This document shows, one piece after another, positions 54,530 through 63,615 of a stretch of DNA of 64,000 nt. Where the stretch lies: contig NZ_AANB01000005.1 in NCBI RefSeq assembly GCF_000152965.1, positions 186,001-250,000 of the forward strand. Reading direction: 5' to 3'. The first letter of the stretch is position 1, and every line of letters begins with the position of its first letter. The DNA is from Roseobacter sp. MED193. GTDB taxonomy: Bacteria > Pseudomonadota > Alphaproteobacteria > Rhodobacterales > Rhodobacteraceae. The notes under the pieces were generated by a model. The model did no database searches, was not told where the DNA came from, and was given only the letters and a program-made list of their open reading frames with translations. A program made the translations under genes and the position numbers.

Positions 54530-55404
54530 ACATTTCGGTAGAAATATTTGAAGCGGAGCGAACCAAGCTGATTTCGCTTTGCTATCGCATGCTGGGCGAA
54601 CGTGCGCGTGCGGAGGATGTGGTACAGGATACCTGGCTGAAGTGGGCGGTAGCGGACAGAGGTCAGATTGACAACCCAGCGGCTTGGCTACGCCGGGTTG
54701 CCACGAACATCGCGATAGACACCCTGCGCAGCGCGCATCACCAACGCGAGGTATATGTAGGTCCCTGGCTTCCCGAGCCTCTCATTCAATCAGAGACGCT
54801 AGAGCCAAGGCACCCGTTTGAACTTGCCCAGGAATGCGAATTGGCCCTGTTGTGGGCCATGGAACGTCTCACCGAAAGAGAACGCGCAGCGTTTATTCTT
54901 CGGGAGGCGTTTGATGCCAGCTACGCGGAAATCGCTGACACGCTGGGCGCAACGGAAGCCAGCTGCCGTCAACTTGTCAGTCGCTCTCAGAAGAAGTTAC
55001 AAGACTCCGGACCTCGCTTCGATGCGACTCCAGAGGAAGTCTCTGAATTGAGTGAGCGTTTCTTCTTGGCGATCATGTCAGAAGACTTTGACACTGCCCT
55101 CTCTCTCTTGAGCCCCAGCTCAATTGCCCTGTCAGATGGTGGCGCCAAAAGACGCGCAGCCCGCCGTCCTTTGATGGGTGGGAAGGAAATCCTTCAAGTG
55201 TTCCGCGCCTTGTATGAGAAGGCACGAAATGAACAGGGCTGGACGACGCAAATATCAACGGTGAATTCCAAGCCCGCGTTTCTGCGCTACCAATTCGGAC
55301 AGTTGGATTCCATTACGACACTCGCTCCAGATTACCACGGGAAAATTGCCTGGCTATATATCATGAGAAATCCGGACAAAATCCAAGAGGCGGGACATCA
55401 GTGA
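54526..55404 (+). CDS. ECF41-family RNA polymerase sigma factor
   Basis: 292 residues. Sigma regions 2 (LISLCYRMLGERARAEDVVQDTWL) and 4 (TERERAAFILREAFDASYAEIADTLG, in parts) are followed by a SnoaL-like C-terminal domain that regulates activity in place of an anti-sigma factor. The diagnostic motifs are WLPEP, DGGAKRRAA and NPDK. Length and operon partner agree with ECF41. It should recognise the promoter at 53547. The inducing signal is not known. Confidence 0.93.
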   Translation: MNISVEIFEAERTKLISLCYRMLGERARAEDVVQDTWLKWAVADRGQIDNPAAWLRRVATNIAIDTLRSAHHQREVYVGPWLPEPLIQSETLEPRHPFELAQECELALLWAMERLTERERAAFILREAFDASYAEIADTLGATEASCRQLVSRSQKKLQDSGPRFDATPEEVSELSERFFLAIMSEDFDTALSLLSPSSIALSDGGAKRRAARRPLMGGKEILQVFRALYEKARNEQGWTTQISTVNSKPAFLRYQFGQLDSITTLAPDYHGKIAWLYIMRNPDKIQEAGHQ

Positions 55405-55721
55405 TGACTTATCTGAGTTCATCTGCAGAAAAGAAGAAAACCGTCAGGATGCACGCATGGATTTCCAGCGGTACTGCAGCGCCTTGATCCTCTATCGGGG
55501 GTCAGACTGATAGGTTGTGAGGGAAAGTTAGCCGCAAAATGCGCTGACCATTAAGGGCAAAGCCCCCTGCGCAAACTTCTGTTGCGTTTGAAACCACTAT
55601 GACAGGCAAGGCAAGAGGCGACCTTGTCTGTCAAAGTGTCGCAATTGAGCCTGCATATTATGTGCGCCCACCGCACGGTTTTGAGCATGCTTCAAATGCG
55701 CTCGGGGAGGGGCTAGCATCA
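55405..55721. other. 317-base leader region upstream of the BCCT gene
   Basis: No gene is evident. Some purine-rich stretches occur, and GGGGAGGGG (55703-55712) lies before the BCCT ATG. No terminator was recognised for the sigma gene. Confidence 0.45.
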
Positions 55722-57539
55722 ATGAAACAGCCATTTACAGATCTTGAAATAAAAAAGGCCGGTTCCGGTTTTTACGAAGGGCATAGCGTCGAAATCGCTT
55801 TGCTGAGCAAAGGAATTATCGTCGCTTTGGTGATTTGGGCTTTGATCTGGCCCGCAAATGCCAATGGTGTTCTTGGGAGCCTGAATTGGCGAATTCTTGA
55901 AGATTTTAATGCATTCTACATCATCATAGTTGGCTTCTTTGCGTTCTTTTTGCTGGTCGTTGCAGCCCTACCGCAAACAGGAAAGCGGATCATGGGCAGA
56001 AATGGGGAAGCCCCTGAATTTTCAAACTTTTCATGGTTTTCAATGATGTTCGGGGCAGGTCTGGGCGTTGGCCTGATGGTATTTGCGACTGCAGAGCCCT
56101 TGGGTCTTTGAGGGTCAAACCCCTTGGTCGTTTCCGGTGCCATCGAAGGCAATACAACCGAGGCGCTCCAATCAGGCTACCGCTATACCTTCTTGCACTA
56201 CGGTTTTCATGCCTGGGCCATTTATGTGGTGACGGGGCTGTCACTGGCCTACTATGCCTATACACGCGATATGCCACTCACCATTCGTTCTGCTTTGACT
56301 CCATTGTTTGGCAAATGGGTCAACGGCATCCTGGGACATGTCGTTGATGTCTTGGGCGTTGTTGCAACCATTCTTGGTGTTTCGGTTACGATTGGGTTTG
56401 GTGTCAGTCAGTTCATTGACGGGGTTTATGCAATTACTGGCATGGAATGGATGATGGACATGACCGGAGATGCGCCAGCGCCGGGAACAGTTGGGCTGAT
56501 TGCAGGCCTCGTTGTCATCATGGGCCTGTCTATCATATCTGCGGTTTCAGGTGTCGGTCGCGGCGTAAAGTACCTTTCAAACCTGAACTTGGTTCTGTCG
56601 GTCATCCTGCTGTTGACCTTCGTGGTGTTCGGCTCGTTCCTGTTCGCCATGACAACCTATGCGAGCGCCTTTGTCGACTATATCTTGAATTTTGCCTCGC
56701 TCAGCTTTGGGGCCTATGGCCCGCAATCGGCTGACGCATTTGCGGCGGCCTTGCCTGAGGCAGCAAAGCCTTTGGCCGGTGAGCTTAAGGCCGGTGCCAC
56801 CAATGCCTGGGGATCTTACGATGGGTTTGTTGGCGGACTGACAGGTGCCGCGGCTGAGCTTCCAGCGGAGACCCTGGCTGTGGTGTATGAAGCTGGCAAT
56901 GAGGGGCGTCAGTTTGGTTGGCAGGCTGGCTGGACAACCTTTTACTGGGCTTGGTGGATCGCCTTTTCACCCTTTGTCGGTCTGTTTCTTGCACGGATCT
57001 CCAGAGGACGCACCGTGCGTGAATTCATTATTGGCTGCGTCTTTGCTCCTGCGATGGTTTGCTTCGCATGGATGACCATTCTGGGCGGCACCGCCATTGA
57101 TCTTGAGCTGAACGGAGCCGCCGACGGCGTCATTATCGGCGCCTCAAACACATCCAAGCTTTTTGTTACCCTCGGCGAAATGATCTCAGGCGGCTTTCTG
57201 TCTGGCATCACCATCATGTGCGTGGTCTTGATCATGACGTTCCTGGTGACATCAGCGGATTCAGGCATCCTGGTGATGAATACGATCATGTCAGGTGGCG
57301 AGCAGGATACAGGCATCAAACATCGCATCGTTTGGGGGGTTTTGCTGACGTTTGTAATCGGCGCGCTTCTCATCGCTGGCAAGACCAACGGTGAAGCCGA
57401 CCCCATGGAGGCCTTGAAAAGTGCAATGATTATTGGGGCGCTGCCATTCACCGTCGTAATGGGTTTAATGTGTCTCGCGTTGGTCAAAGCGCTGTTCCGA
57501 GATGGAAAAAGAGAGGCTCTTTCAACGCCTTCGAACTAA
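55722..57539 (+). pseudogene. BCCT-family transporter interrupted by one in-frame TGA
   Basis: The frame encodes a BCCT (betaine/choline/carnitine) transporter of ~604 residues, with ~12 hydrophobic segments. A TGA at 56109-56111 (codon 130) breaks it, after FATAEPLGL and before GSNPLVV. The frame resumes with no shift and the rest of the protein is intact (SGVGRGVKYLSNLNL; WTTFYWAWWIAFSPF with the aromatic substrate-binding box; SADSGIL). Since related transporters have Trp here, TGG to TGA is the simplest explanation. Without readthrough only a short fragment is made. A sequencing error is possible. Confidence 0.85.
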
Positions 57540-57563
57540 AAGAGACATCACTACAGGTAGAGG

Positions 57564-57592
57564 AGAGGCGTCATTAGTGGCGCCTCTTTTTC
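57564..57592 (+). terminator. Rho-independent terminator after the BCCT gene
   Basis: AGAGGCG and CGCCTCT form a stem around a ten-base loop, followed by five Ts, 25 bases after the stop. Confidence 0.85.
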
Positions 57593-57709
57593 TGCGTTTC
57601 GGTTCATCTAAGGTTCCTGCCAATTGCGCACAGGGGCTGCAAAATGCGAAATGTCGCCACCGTCGGCCTCCCGAGGATCGAGGGAAAGGATTAAGCCGCA
57701 AACAAGACA

Positions 57710-58177
57710 TCAAACATCAGGAAATACAGGCGTGTTTTTGACGATGTTGTAACAAAGGCTGCTGTCGATAGAGGCGATACCGCCAATTGCATGTAGCCGA
57801 TTGCGAATAAAGTCATCGTAACCATCGAGGTCTTTGACCAGGACATGCAGCAAATAGTCCTGCCCACCCGTCAACAAATAGCAGACCAGAATTTCGTCGA
57901 TCAGTTTGATGCGGCTTTCGAAATGTGAAACGCACTCTTTGGTGTGCCGCTCCAGACGGATAGAGATAAAGGCCATCATCGAAAGGCCATACTGTTTGGG
58001 GTCTATGTCGGCATTGTAACCCCGGATAACGCCACTCTCCTCGAGTATCCGTAACCGTCGCAAACAGGGGGAAGGAGACAAGTTAACCTCCTCAGCAAGT
58101 GCGTGATTGGTGATGCGCCCATTGCGTTGCAGCGCCTGTAGAATTTGGCGGTCCTTCGCATCCAACTTTGTATTCAT
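57710..58177 (-). CDS. mdeR: Lrp/AsnC-family regulator of the methionine-degradation locus
   Basis: 155 residues: helix-turn-helix (DAKDRQILQALQRNGRI; LAEEVNLSPSPCLRRLRIL) and RAM effector domain (LTGGQDYLLHVLVKDLDGYD). ATG at 58177 is preceded by GGAGA; a longer start at 58258 would add 27 residues. It is divergent from the methionine gamma-lyase gene, as mdeR is in Pseudomonas putida. It should respond to methionine or a related amino acid. Confidence 0.82.
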   Translation of the reverse strand: MNTKLDAKDRQILQALQRNGRITNHALAEEVNLSPSPCLRRLRILEESGVIRGYNADIDPKQYGLSMMAFISIRLERHTKECVSHFESRIKLIDEILVCYLLTGGQDYLLHVLVKDLDGYDDFIRNRLHAIGGIASIDSSLCYNIVKNTPVFPDV

Positions 58178-58379
58178 ATCTCTGTCTCCCGGCGGCATGC
58201 GCTCACCGAGTAGCAAGGCACGAACCATCCCAAATCTGACGTTTTCTGGCGTTCTCATTAGATATATAAAGGGTTTTGTGAAATCTTCTGCTAAGAAATC
58301 TTAATTTTCGAGTGATCTTTGGCAGTTTCATCCAACCATCGTGCGGGACATTGGACTTCAGTTAACTGGAGACCTCTGC

Positions 58380-59582
58380 ATGACCCGTCTTACCGATGAT
58401 TTTGCCACCCGTGCCATTCACCATGGCTATGATCCTCAGCAAAACCAAGGCGCGCTGACGCCACCGCTGCATATGACATCAACCTTTGTTTTTGAAACCG
58501 CCGAGGCGGGTGGCGAAATGTTTGCAGGCGAACGTCAGGGGCATTTCTATTCGCGTATTTCCAACCCCACCAACGACCTACTGGAGCAGCGCATTGCATG
58601 TCTGGAAGGCGCAGAAGCCGGTCTGGCGCTGGCGTCAGGCATGGGTGGCATCACTTCAACGCTTTGGACACTGCTGTCCCCAGGCGATGAGCTGATCATC
58701 GACAAGACGCTCTATGGCTGCACCTTTGCCTTTATGCAGCATGGGCTGAGCAAGTTTGGCATCACGGTGACGCCTATCGACATGACTGATCCGGCGAATT
58801 TGGCGCGCGCTATCAGCGAAAACACCCGTGTTGTCTACTTTGAAACTCCAGCCAATCCGAACATGCGCCTGGTTGATATTGCAGCTGTATCCGCAATCGC
58901 AAAAACATCCGGTGCAACTGTGGTGGTCGACAATACCTATGCCACGCCCTTTTTGACCCGGCCATTGGAGCATGGGGCAGATATTGTTGTGCATTCCGCG
59001 ACCAAATATCTGGGTGGCCACGGAGATCTGGTTGCCGGTTTGGTCGCCGGTAGTGCCGAGATGATCCAGCAGATCCGCCTGTTTGGTATGAAGGATATGA
59101 CCGGCGCAGTGATCTCCCCCTTCAACGCCATGTTGGTGCTGCGCGGTATCAAAACTCTTGCCTTGCGGATGGAGCGCCATTGTCAAAGCGCCATGACTGT
59201 TGCCCAGATGCTGGAGGCTCATCCCGCTGTCCGCGAAGTCCACTACCCCGGCCTGACCAGCTTTGCGCAACATGATTTGGCGAAACGGCAAATGGATGGC
59301 TTTGGGGGCATGATTGCCTTTGAACTGGAAGGCGGCATTGCAGCGGGCCGCGCCATGATGAACGCCCTGACCATGATTGGGCGGGCAGTCTCATTGGGGG
59401 ATGCCGAAACGCTGATCCAGCACCCCGCCAGCATGACTCATTCCACCTACTCTCCCGAAGAACGGGCAGAACACGGCATCAGTGACGGATTGATCCGGCT
59501 ATCGATCGGATTGGAGGGCGTTGAAGACATTCTTGCCGATCTGAGCTCTGCTTTGCCCGCGCCACAGACCGCTGCTGCCTAA
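58380..59582 (+). CDS. mdeA: Methionine gamma-lyase
   Basis: 400 residues of the Cys/Met-metabolism PLP family. The PLP lysine is Lys209 in HSATKYLGGHGD, the Tyr of FYSRISNPTND contacts PLP, and Cys114 in LYGCTFAF matches the Cys important for methionine specificity. It splits L-methionine to methanethiol, 2-oxobutyrate and ammonia. ATG at 58380 gives the usual N-terminus. Next to a 2-oxoacid dehydrogenase, gamma-lyase is favoured over cystathionine gamma-lyase. Confidence 0.9.
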   Translation: MTRLTDDFATRAIHHGYDPQQNQGALTPPLHMTSTFVFETAEAGGEMFAGERQGHFYSRISNPTNDLLEQRIACLEGAEAGLALASGMGGITSTLWTLLSPGDELIIDKTLYGCTFAFMQHGLSKFGITVTPIDMTDPANLARAISENTRVVYFETPANPNMRLVDIAAVSAIAKTSGATVVVDNTYATPFLTRPLEHGADIVVHSATKYLGGHGDLVAGLVAGSAEMIQQIRLFGMKDMTGAVISPFNAMLVLRGIKTLALRMERHCQSAMTVAQMLEAHPAVREVHYPGLTSFAQHDLAKRQMDGFGGMIAFELEGGIAAGRAMMNALTMIGRAVSLGDAETLIQHPASMTHSTYSPEERAEHGISDGLIRLSIGLEGVEDILADLSSALPAPQTAAA

Positions 59583-59614
59583 ACAATAAACGACCAAGGA
59601 AACAGGAGATGAAC

Positions 59615-62293
59615 ATGCAACAGGGTTTCAATCCATCGGCAGCAGTTGCCGACACCGATCCGGAAGAAACGCGCGATTGGGTAGAGGCTTTCCTTGGTCT
59701 CAAAAACGCAGTGGGCGCAGACCGTGCCCGCTTCATCCTAAAACAGCTTGAAGACACAGCCCGGCTCGAAGGACTGAACTCCGGTGAACAACCCTATTCG
59801 TCTTACCGCAATACCATATCTGTCGCGCAACAGGGCACCTATCCCGGCGATTTAGAGATCGAATCCCGGCTGACCTCAATTATGCGCTGGAACGCCCTAG
59901 CAACCGTTGTACGCGCCAATGAGGCCTATGGCGGTCTGGGTGGTCATATCGCCAGCTATGCCTCTGCAGCCGAGATCTTTGAGGTTGGATTTAATCACTT
60001 TTTTCGCGCCCGCGACGACAGCTTTGGCGGCGATCTGGTCTACTACCAGCCTCATTCTGCCCCTGGCATCTATGCACGCGCCTTTTTGGAAGGGCGTCTG
60101 GACCGGACCCAACTGGCCAACTATCGCCAGGAGGTTGCCGGCAATGGGCTGTGTTCCTACCCTCACCCCTGGCTGATGCCCGATTTCTGGCAATTCCCCA
60201 CCGGATCCATGGGAATTGGGCCGCTCAATGCGGTCTATCAGGCGCGCTATATGCGCTATCTCGAGGCGCGCGGTTTGGCCCAAACCCAGGATCGCCATGT
60301 CTGGGGCGTGTTTGGCGACGGCGAGATGGACGAGCCGGAATCCATTGCCGGCCTCACACTGGCTGCACGCGAAGGACTGGATAACCTGACCTTTATCGTC
60401 AATTGCAACCTGCAGCGCCTGGACGGTCCGGTGCGCGGCAATGGCCAGGTGATCCAAGAGCTGGAATCCCTGTTCATCGGCGCAGGTTGGAATGTGATCA
60501 AGGTGCTTTGGGGATCTGAATGGGATGAACTGTTTGCCCGTGACAAAGACAATGTGCTGTTGAGCCGTTTTGCCCAAACCGTTGATGGACAATACCAAAA
60601 TCTTGGAGCCAAGGATGGAGACTATAACCGGGAAAAGTTCTTTAATGCGGATCCACGCAGTGCCGCTTTGGTCAGCCATATGTCTGAGGAGGAAATCAAC
60701 AACCTCAAACGCGGCGGCCATGATCTGCGCAAACTCTATGCAGCCTTTGCTGCCGCCAAGGCCGAAAAGGGACGACCAACCGTCATCCTCGCCAAAACCA
60801 AAAAGGGATATGGCATGGGCGGCGCTGGCGAAAGCCGGATGATCGCGCATCAGGCCAAGAAAATAGACACGGAGGCACTGTTTCAGTTTCGCGACAGGTT
60901 CAATCTTCCCATCTCGGATCAGGACGTAGAAGAGATGAACCTATTTGAGCCGAAAGCAGATAGCAAAGAAATGATCTATCTGCACGCAAAGCGTCAGGCG
61001 CTGGGGGGCTATATGCCCAAACGGGAGCGCGCCGCTCCAAAGGCCAGCATGGCCGCTGCTCCGGCACTGGAAAAATACGGAAAATTTGCGCTTGAGGCGG
61101 ATGGCAAGGAAATGTCCACCACTATGGCGGCCGTTCGGATGATGGGGGGACTGCTCAAGGACAAACAGTTTGGCCCTCGCGTTGTTCCCATTGTCGCAGA
61201 TGAGGCCCGTACCTTTGGTATGGATAACCTGTTCCGTCAGATTGGCATCTATGCGCCCTATGGTCAGCTCTATACCCCCGAAGATGCCGGATCGATGATG
61301 TACTACAAAGAAGCTGAAAATGGTCAGCTGCTGGAAGAAGGCATCACCGAAGCCGGCGCACTTTCGTCCTGGGTGGCTGCGGCGAGTTCCTACTCCATCC
61401 ACGGCATGCCGATGCTGCCCATCTACATCTATTATTCCATGTTTGGGTTCCAACGGGTTGGCGATTTGATCTGGGCCGCGGCGGATCAGCGTGCGCGCGG
61501 TTTCCTTCTGGGTGCCACGGCCGGGCGTACAACCCTATCGGGCGAAGGGCTGCAGCACCAGGATGGCACCAGCCAGTTGATTGCCGCCACCATCCCCAAT
61601 TGTCGCAGCTATGATCCTGCCTACGCTTATGAGCTGGCAGTGATCATGGATCACGGCACCCGCCGGATGATGGATGAACAGATTGACGAGTTTTACTACA
61701 TCACGGTGATGAACGAAAACTACGCCCAGCCCTCGCTGCCTGACGGCGCGCAAGAGGGTATTCTCAAAGGCCTGTACAAAGTTGCTTCACAGGGCAACGG
61801 GCCAAAGGTCAATCTGTTGGGATCGGGCACCATTTTGCCCGAGGTCCTGGCAGCAGCCGAAATACTGGAGCAAGAGTTTGGCATCGCCTCTGATGTGTTC
61901 AGCGCAACCAGCTATGCTGAGCTCACCCGTGAAGCAGAGGATTGCGCGCGCCAAAACCGCCTGTCACCCAGGGCGACGCCGCGCCAGCCCTATGTTCAGG
62001 ACTGTCTTGGTTCTGAGGCGCCCGTGATTGCGGCCAGCGACTATGTGCGGGCGGTGCCGCAAATGATCGCCGCCTATCTGCCGCAACGGGTAGTGACTTT
62101 GGGCACCGACGGTTTTGGGCGCAGTGATCAGCGCGCGCCTTTGCGGGCTTTTTTTGAAATCGACCGCAACAGCATTGCCCTGGCAGCAATCGAAGCCATG
62201 CAGCAGGAGGGTTCTCTACCCCAGGGCACCCATGCCACGGCATTGGAGCTACTCCAGATGCCCCTCGAGAAACCCGCCCCCTGGACAGTGTAA
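59615..62293 (+). CDS. mdeB: Homodimeric 2-oxoacid dehydrogenase E1 (AceE/MdeB type)
   Basis: About 892 residues of the AceE (single-chain E1) family, which decarboxylates pyruvate or 2-oxobutyrate with thiamine diphosphate. The ThDP motif GDGEMDEPESIAGL...NCN is present, with SYRNTISVAQQGTYPGD at the N-terminus and AGRTTLSGEGLQHQDG as a conserved block. GGAG at 59605-59608 is well placed for ATG at 59615; an ATG at 59609 is too close. It follows mdeA directly, like P. putida mdeB, the 2-oxobutyrate E1. Confidence 0.9.
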   Translation: MQQGFNPSAAVADTDPEETRDWVEAFLGLKNAVGADRARFILKQLEDTARLEGLNSGEQPYSSYRNTISVAQQGTYPGDLEIESRLTSIMRWNALATVVRANEAYGGLGGHIASYASAAEIFEVGFNHFFRARDDSFGGDLVYYQPHSAPGIYARAFLEGRLDRTQLANYRQEVAGNGLCSYPHPWLMPDFWQFPTGSMGIGPLNAVYQARYMRYLEARGLAQTQDRHVWGVFGDGEMDEPESIAGLTLAAREGLDNLTFIVNCNLQRLDGPVRGNGQVIQELESLFIGAGWNVIKVLWGSEWDELFARDKDNVLLSRFAQTVDGQYQNLGAKDGDYNREKFFNADPRSAALVSHMSEEEINNLKRGGHDLRKLYAAFAAAKAEKGRPTVILAKTKKGYGMGGAGESRMIAHQAKKIDTEALFQFRDRFNLPISDQDVEEMNLFEPKADSKEMIYLHAKRQALGGYMPKRERAAPKASMAAAPALEKYGKFALEADGKEMSTTMAAVRMMGGLLKDKQFGPRVVPIVADEARTFGMDNLFRQIGIYAPYGQLYTPEDAGSMMYYKEAENGQLLEEGITEAGALSSWVAAASSYSIHGMPMLPIYIYYSMFGFQRVGDLIWAAADQRARGFLLGATAGRTTLSGEGLQHQDGTSQLIAATIPNCRSYDPAYAYELAVIMDHGTRRMMDEQIDEFYYITVMNENYAQPSLPDGAQEGILKGLYKVASQGNGPKVNLLGSGTILPEVLAAAEILEQEFGIASDVFSATSYAELTREAEDCARQNRLSPRATPRQPYVQDCLGSEAPVIAASDYVRAVPQMIAAYLPQRVVTLGTDGFGRSDQRAPLRAFFEIDRNSIALAAIEAMQQEGSLPQGTHATALELLQMPLEKPAPWTV

Positions 62294-62305
62294 GGAGCGC
62301 AGACC

Positions 62306-63604
62306 ATGAGCGATATTATTGAATTGCGCGTTCCGAACATCGGAGATGTTAGCGATGTCCCAGTGATCGAGATGCCGCTCATCGTGGGCGATCATATCGA
62401 CCTGGATGACACAGTCCTGGTCTTGGAAAGCGATAAGGCCACATTGGATGTGCCCGCTACCAGCTCAGGAAAACTGCTGGAAGTCTTGATCCGCGAAGGC
62501 GACACAGTCTCGGAAGGGGATATCATCGGACGAGTGGAAGTGACCGGCAAGTCTGAGGGGCCCGCGCCAGAGGCCTCTTCTGTTCAGATCCCCAGCCCTG
62601 CAGCCAATCCAACAGAAGCCGTAGAGAGGGCCGCCGCTGGAACGGTTGATGCGGGGCAGGCCAGTACTTCGGGAATTTTGCCAAGTCGTTTACCAGAGGG
62701 TCCCCAATCCAAGCATATGGTTCATGCGTCACCTTCTCTTCGCAAACTGGCACGTGAACTTGGGCTGGATATTAGTCAGGTCACAGGAACAGGGCCAAAA
62801 TCGCGGATCACCCGCGAGGACGTGACAGCGCATATCAAAAAGGCGCTGCAAACACCTACCCTAGCCGCAGGGTTTGGGTTGGACCTGCCAGCCTGGCCGG
62901 ATGTGGATCCTGCGAAATTTGGGCCCGTGAGCCGGACAAAGTTATCGCGGATCGCACGCATTTCAGGCCCTAGCCTGGCGCGCAATGCCATTGCGATCCC
63001 GCATGTGACCAACTTTGAAAATGCCGATGTCACCGACCTTGAGAGCTTTCGAAAGTCCGTCAACAGCGAGGGGAAGGGGGCCAAGCTGACCCTATTGGCC
63101 TTTGTGGTGAAAGCCGTCGTCGCCGCATTGAAGGCCCATCCCAAATTCAACGCCTCTTTGGATGGAGAGGATCTCGTCCTGAAAGAATACTTCAATATTG
63201 GCGTTGCGGCGGACACCCCGGACGGATTGGTTGTTCCGGTTATCAAAGCGGCGGACCAGAAATCTCTGCGCGACATTGCCGTTGAGATGGCGGATCTGGC
63301 AGCCGATGCACGGGATGGACGGATCAAACCTGCTGACATGCAGGGCGGCAGTTTTACCATCTCATCTCTGGGCGGCATTGGTGGTACAAATTTCACCCCA
63401 ATCATTAATGCCCCAGAGGTGGCAATCTTGGGCATGGTCCGGTCCAGCATGCAACCGGTGTGGGATGGCAGTGCTTTCCAACCCCGCTTGATCCAACCCA
63501 TGAGCCTGAGCTGGGATCACCGGGTGGTCGACGGGGTTGCCGCGGCCCGTTTTCTGCAAACCGTGCAATCTATCCTGCAAGACTTTCGCCGCATCAGCCT
63601 GTGA
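62306..63604 (+). CDS. aceF: Dihydrolipoamide acyltransferase (E2)
   Basis: 432 residues. A single lipoyl domain with lipoyl-Lys44 (LESDKATLDVP), an Ala/Pro-rich linker, an E3-binding domain (SPSLRKLARELGLDISQVTG), and an acyltransferase core ending in WDHRVVDGVAA, the catalytic His-Asp motif. It takes the acyl group from the E1 to CoA. AGGAGCG lies before its ATG, 12 bases after the E1 gene. Confidence 0.93.
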   Translation: MSDIIELRVPNIGDVSDVPVIEMPLIVGDHIDLDDTVLVLESDKATLDVPATSSGKLLEVLIREGDTVSEGDIIGRVEVTGKSEGPAPEASSVQIPSPAANPTEAVERAAAGTVDAGQASTSGILPSRLPEGPQSKHMVHASPSLRKLARELGLDISQVTGTGPKSRITREDVTAHIKKALQTPTLAAGFGLDLPAWPDVDPAKFGPVSRTKLSRIARISGPSLARNAIAIPHVTNFENADVTDLESFRKSVNSEGKGAKLTLLAFVVKAVVAALKAHPKFNASLDGEDLVLKEYFNIGVAADTPDGLVVPVIKAADQKSLRDIAVEMADLAADARDGRIKPADMQGGSFTISSLGGIGGTNFTPIINAPEVAILGMVRSSMQPVWDGSAFQPRLIQPMSLSWDHRVVDGVAAARFLQTVQSILQDFRRISL

Positions 63605-63615
63605 GGGACGCCAAG

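Noticed and set aside
56124-57539. The second part of the BCCT gene as an independent protein starting at TTG.
   Set aside because: It is in the same frame as the first part, starts inside a conserved transporter stretch, lacks the first two helices and has no ribosome site.
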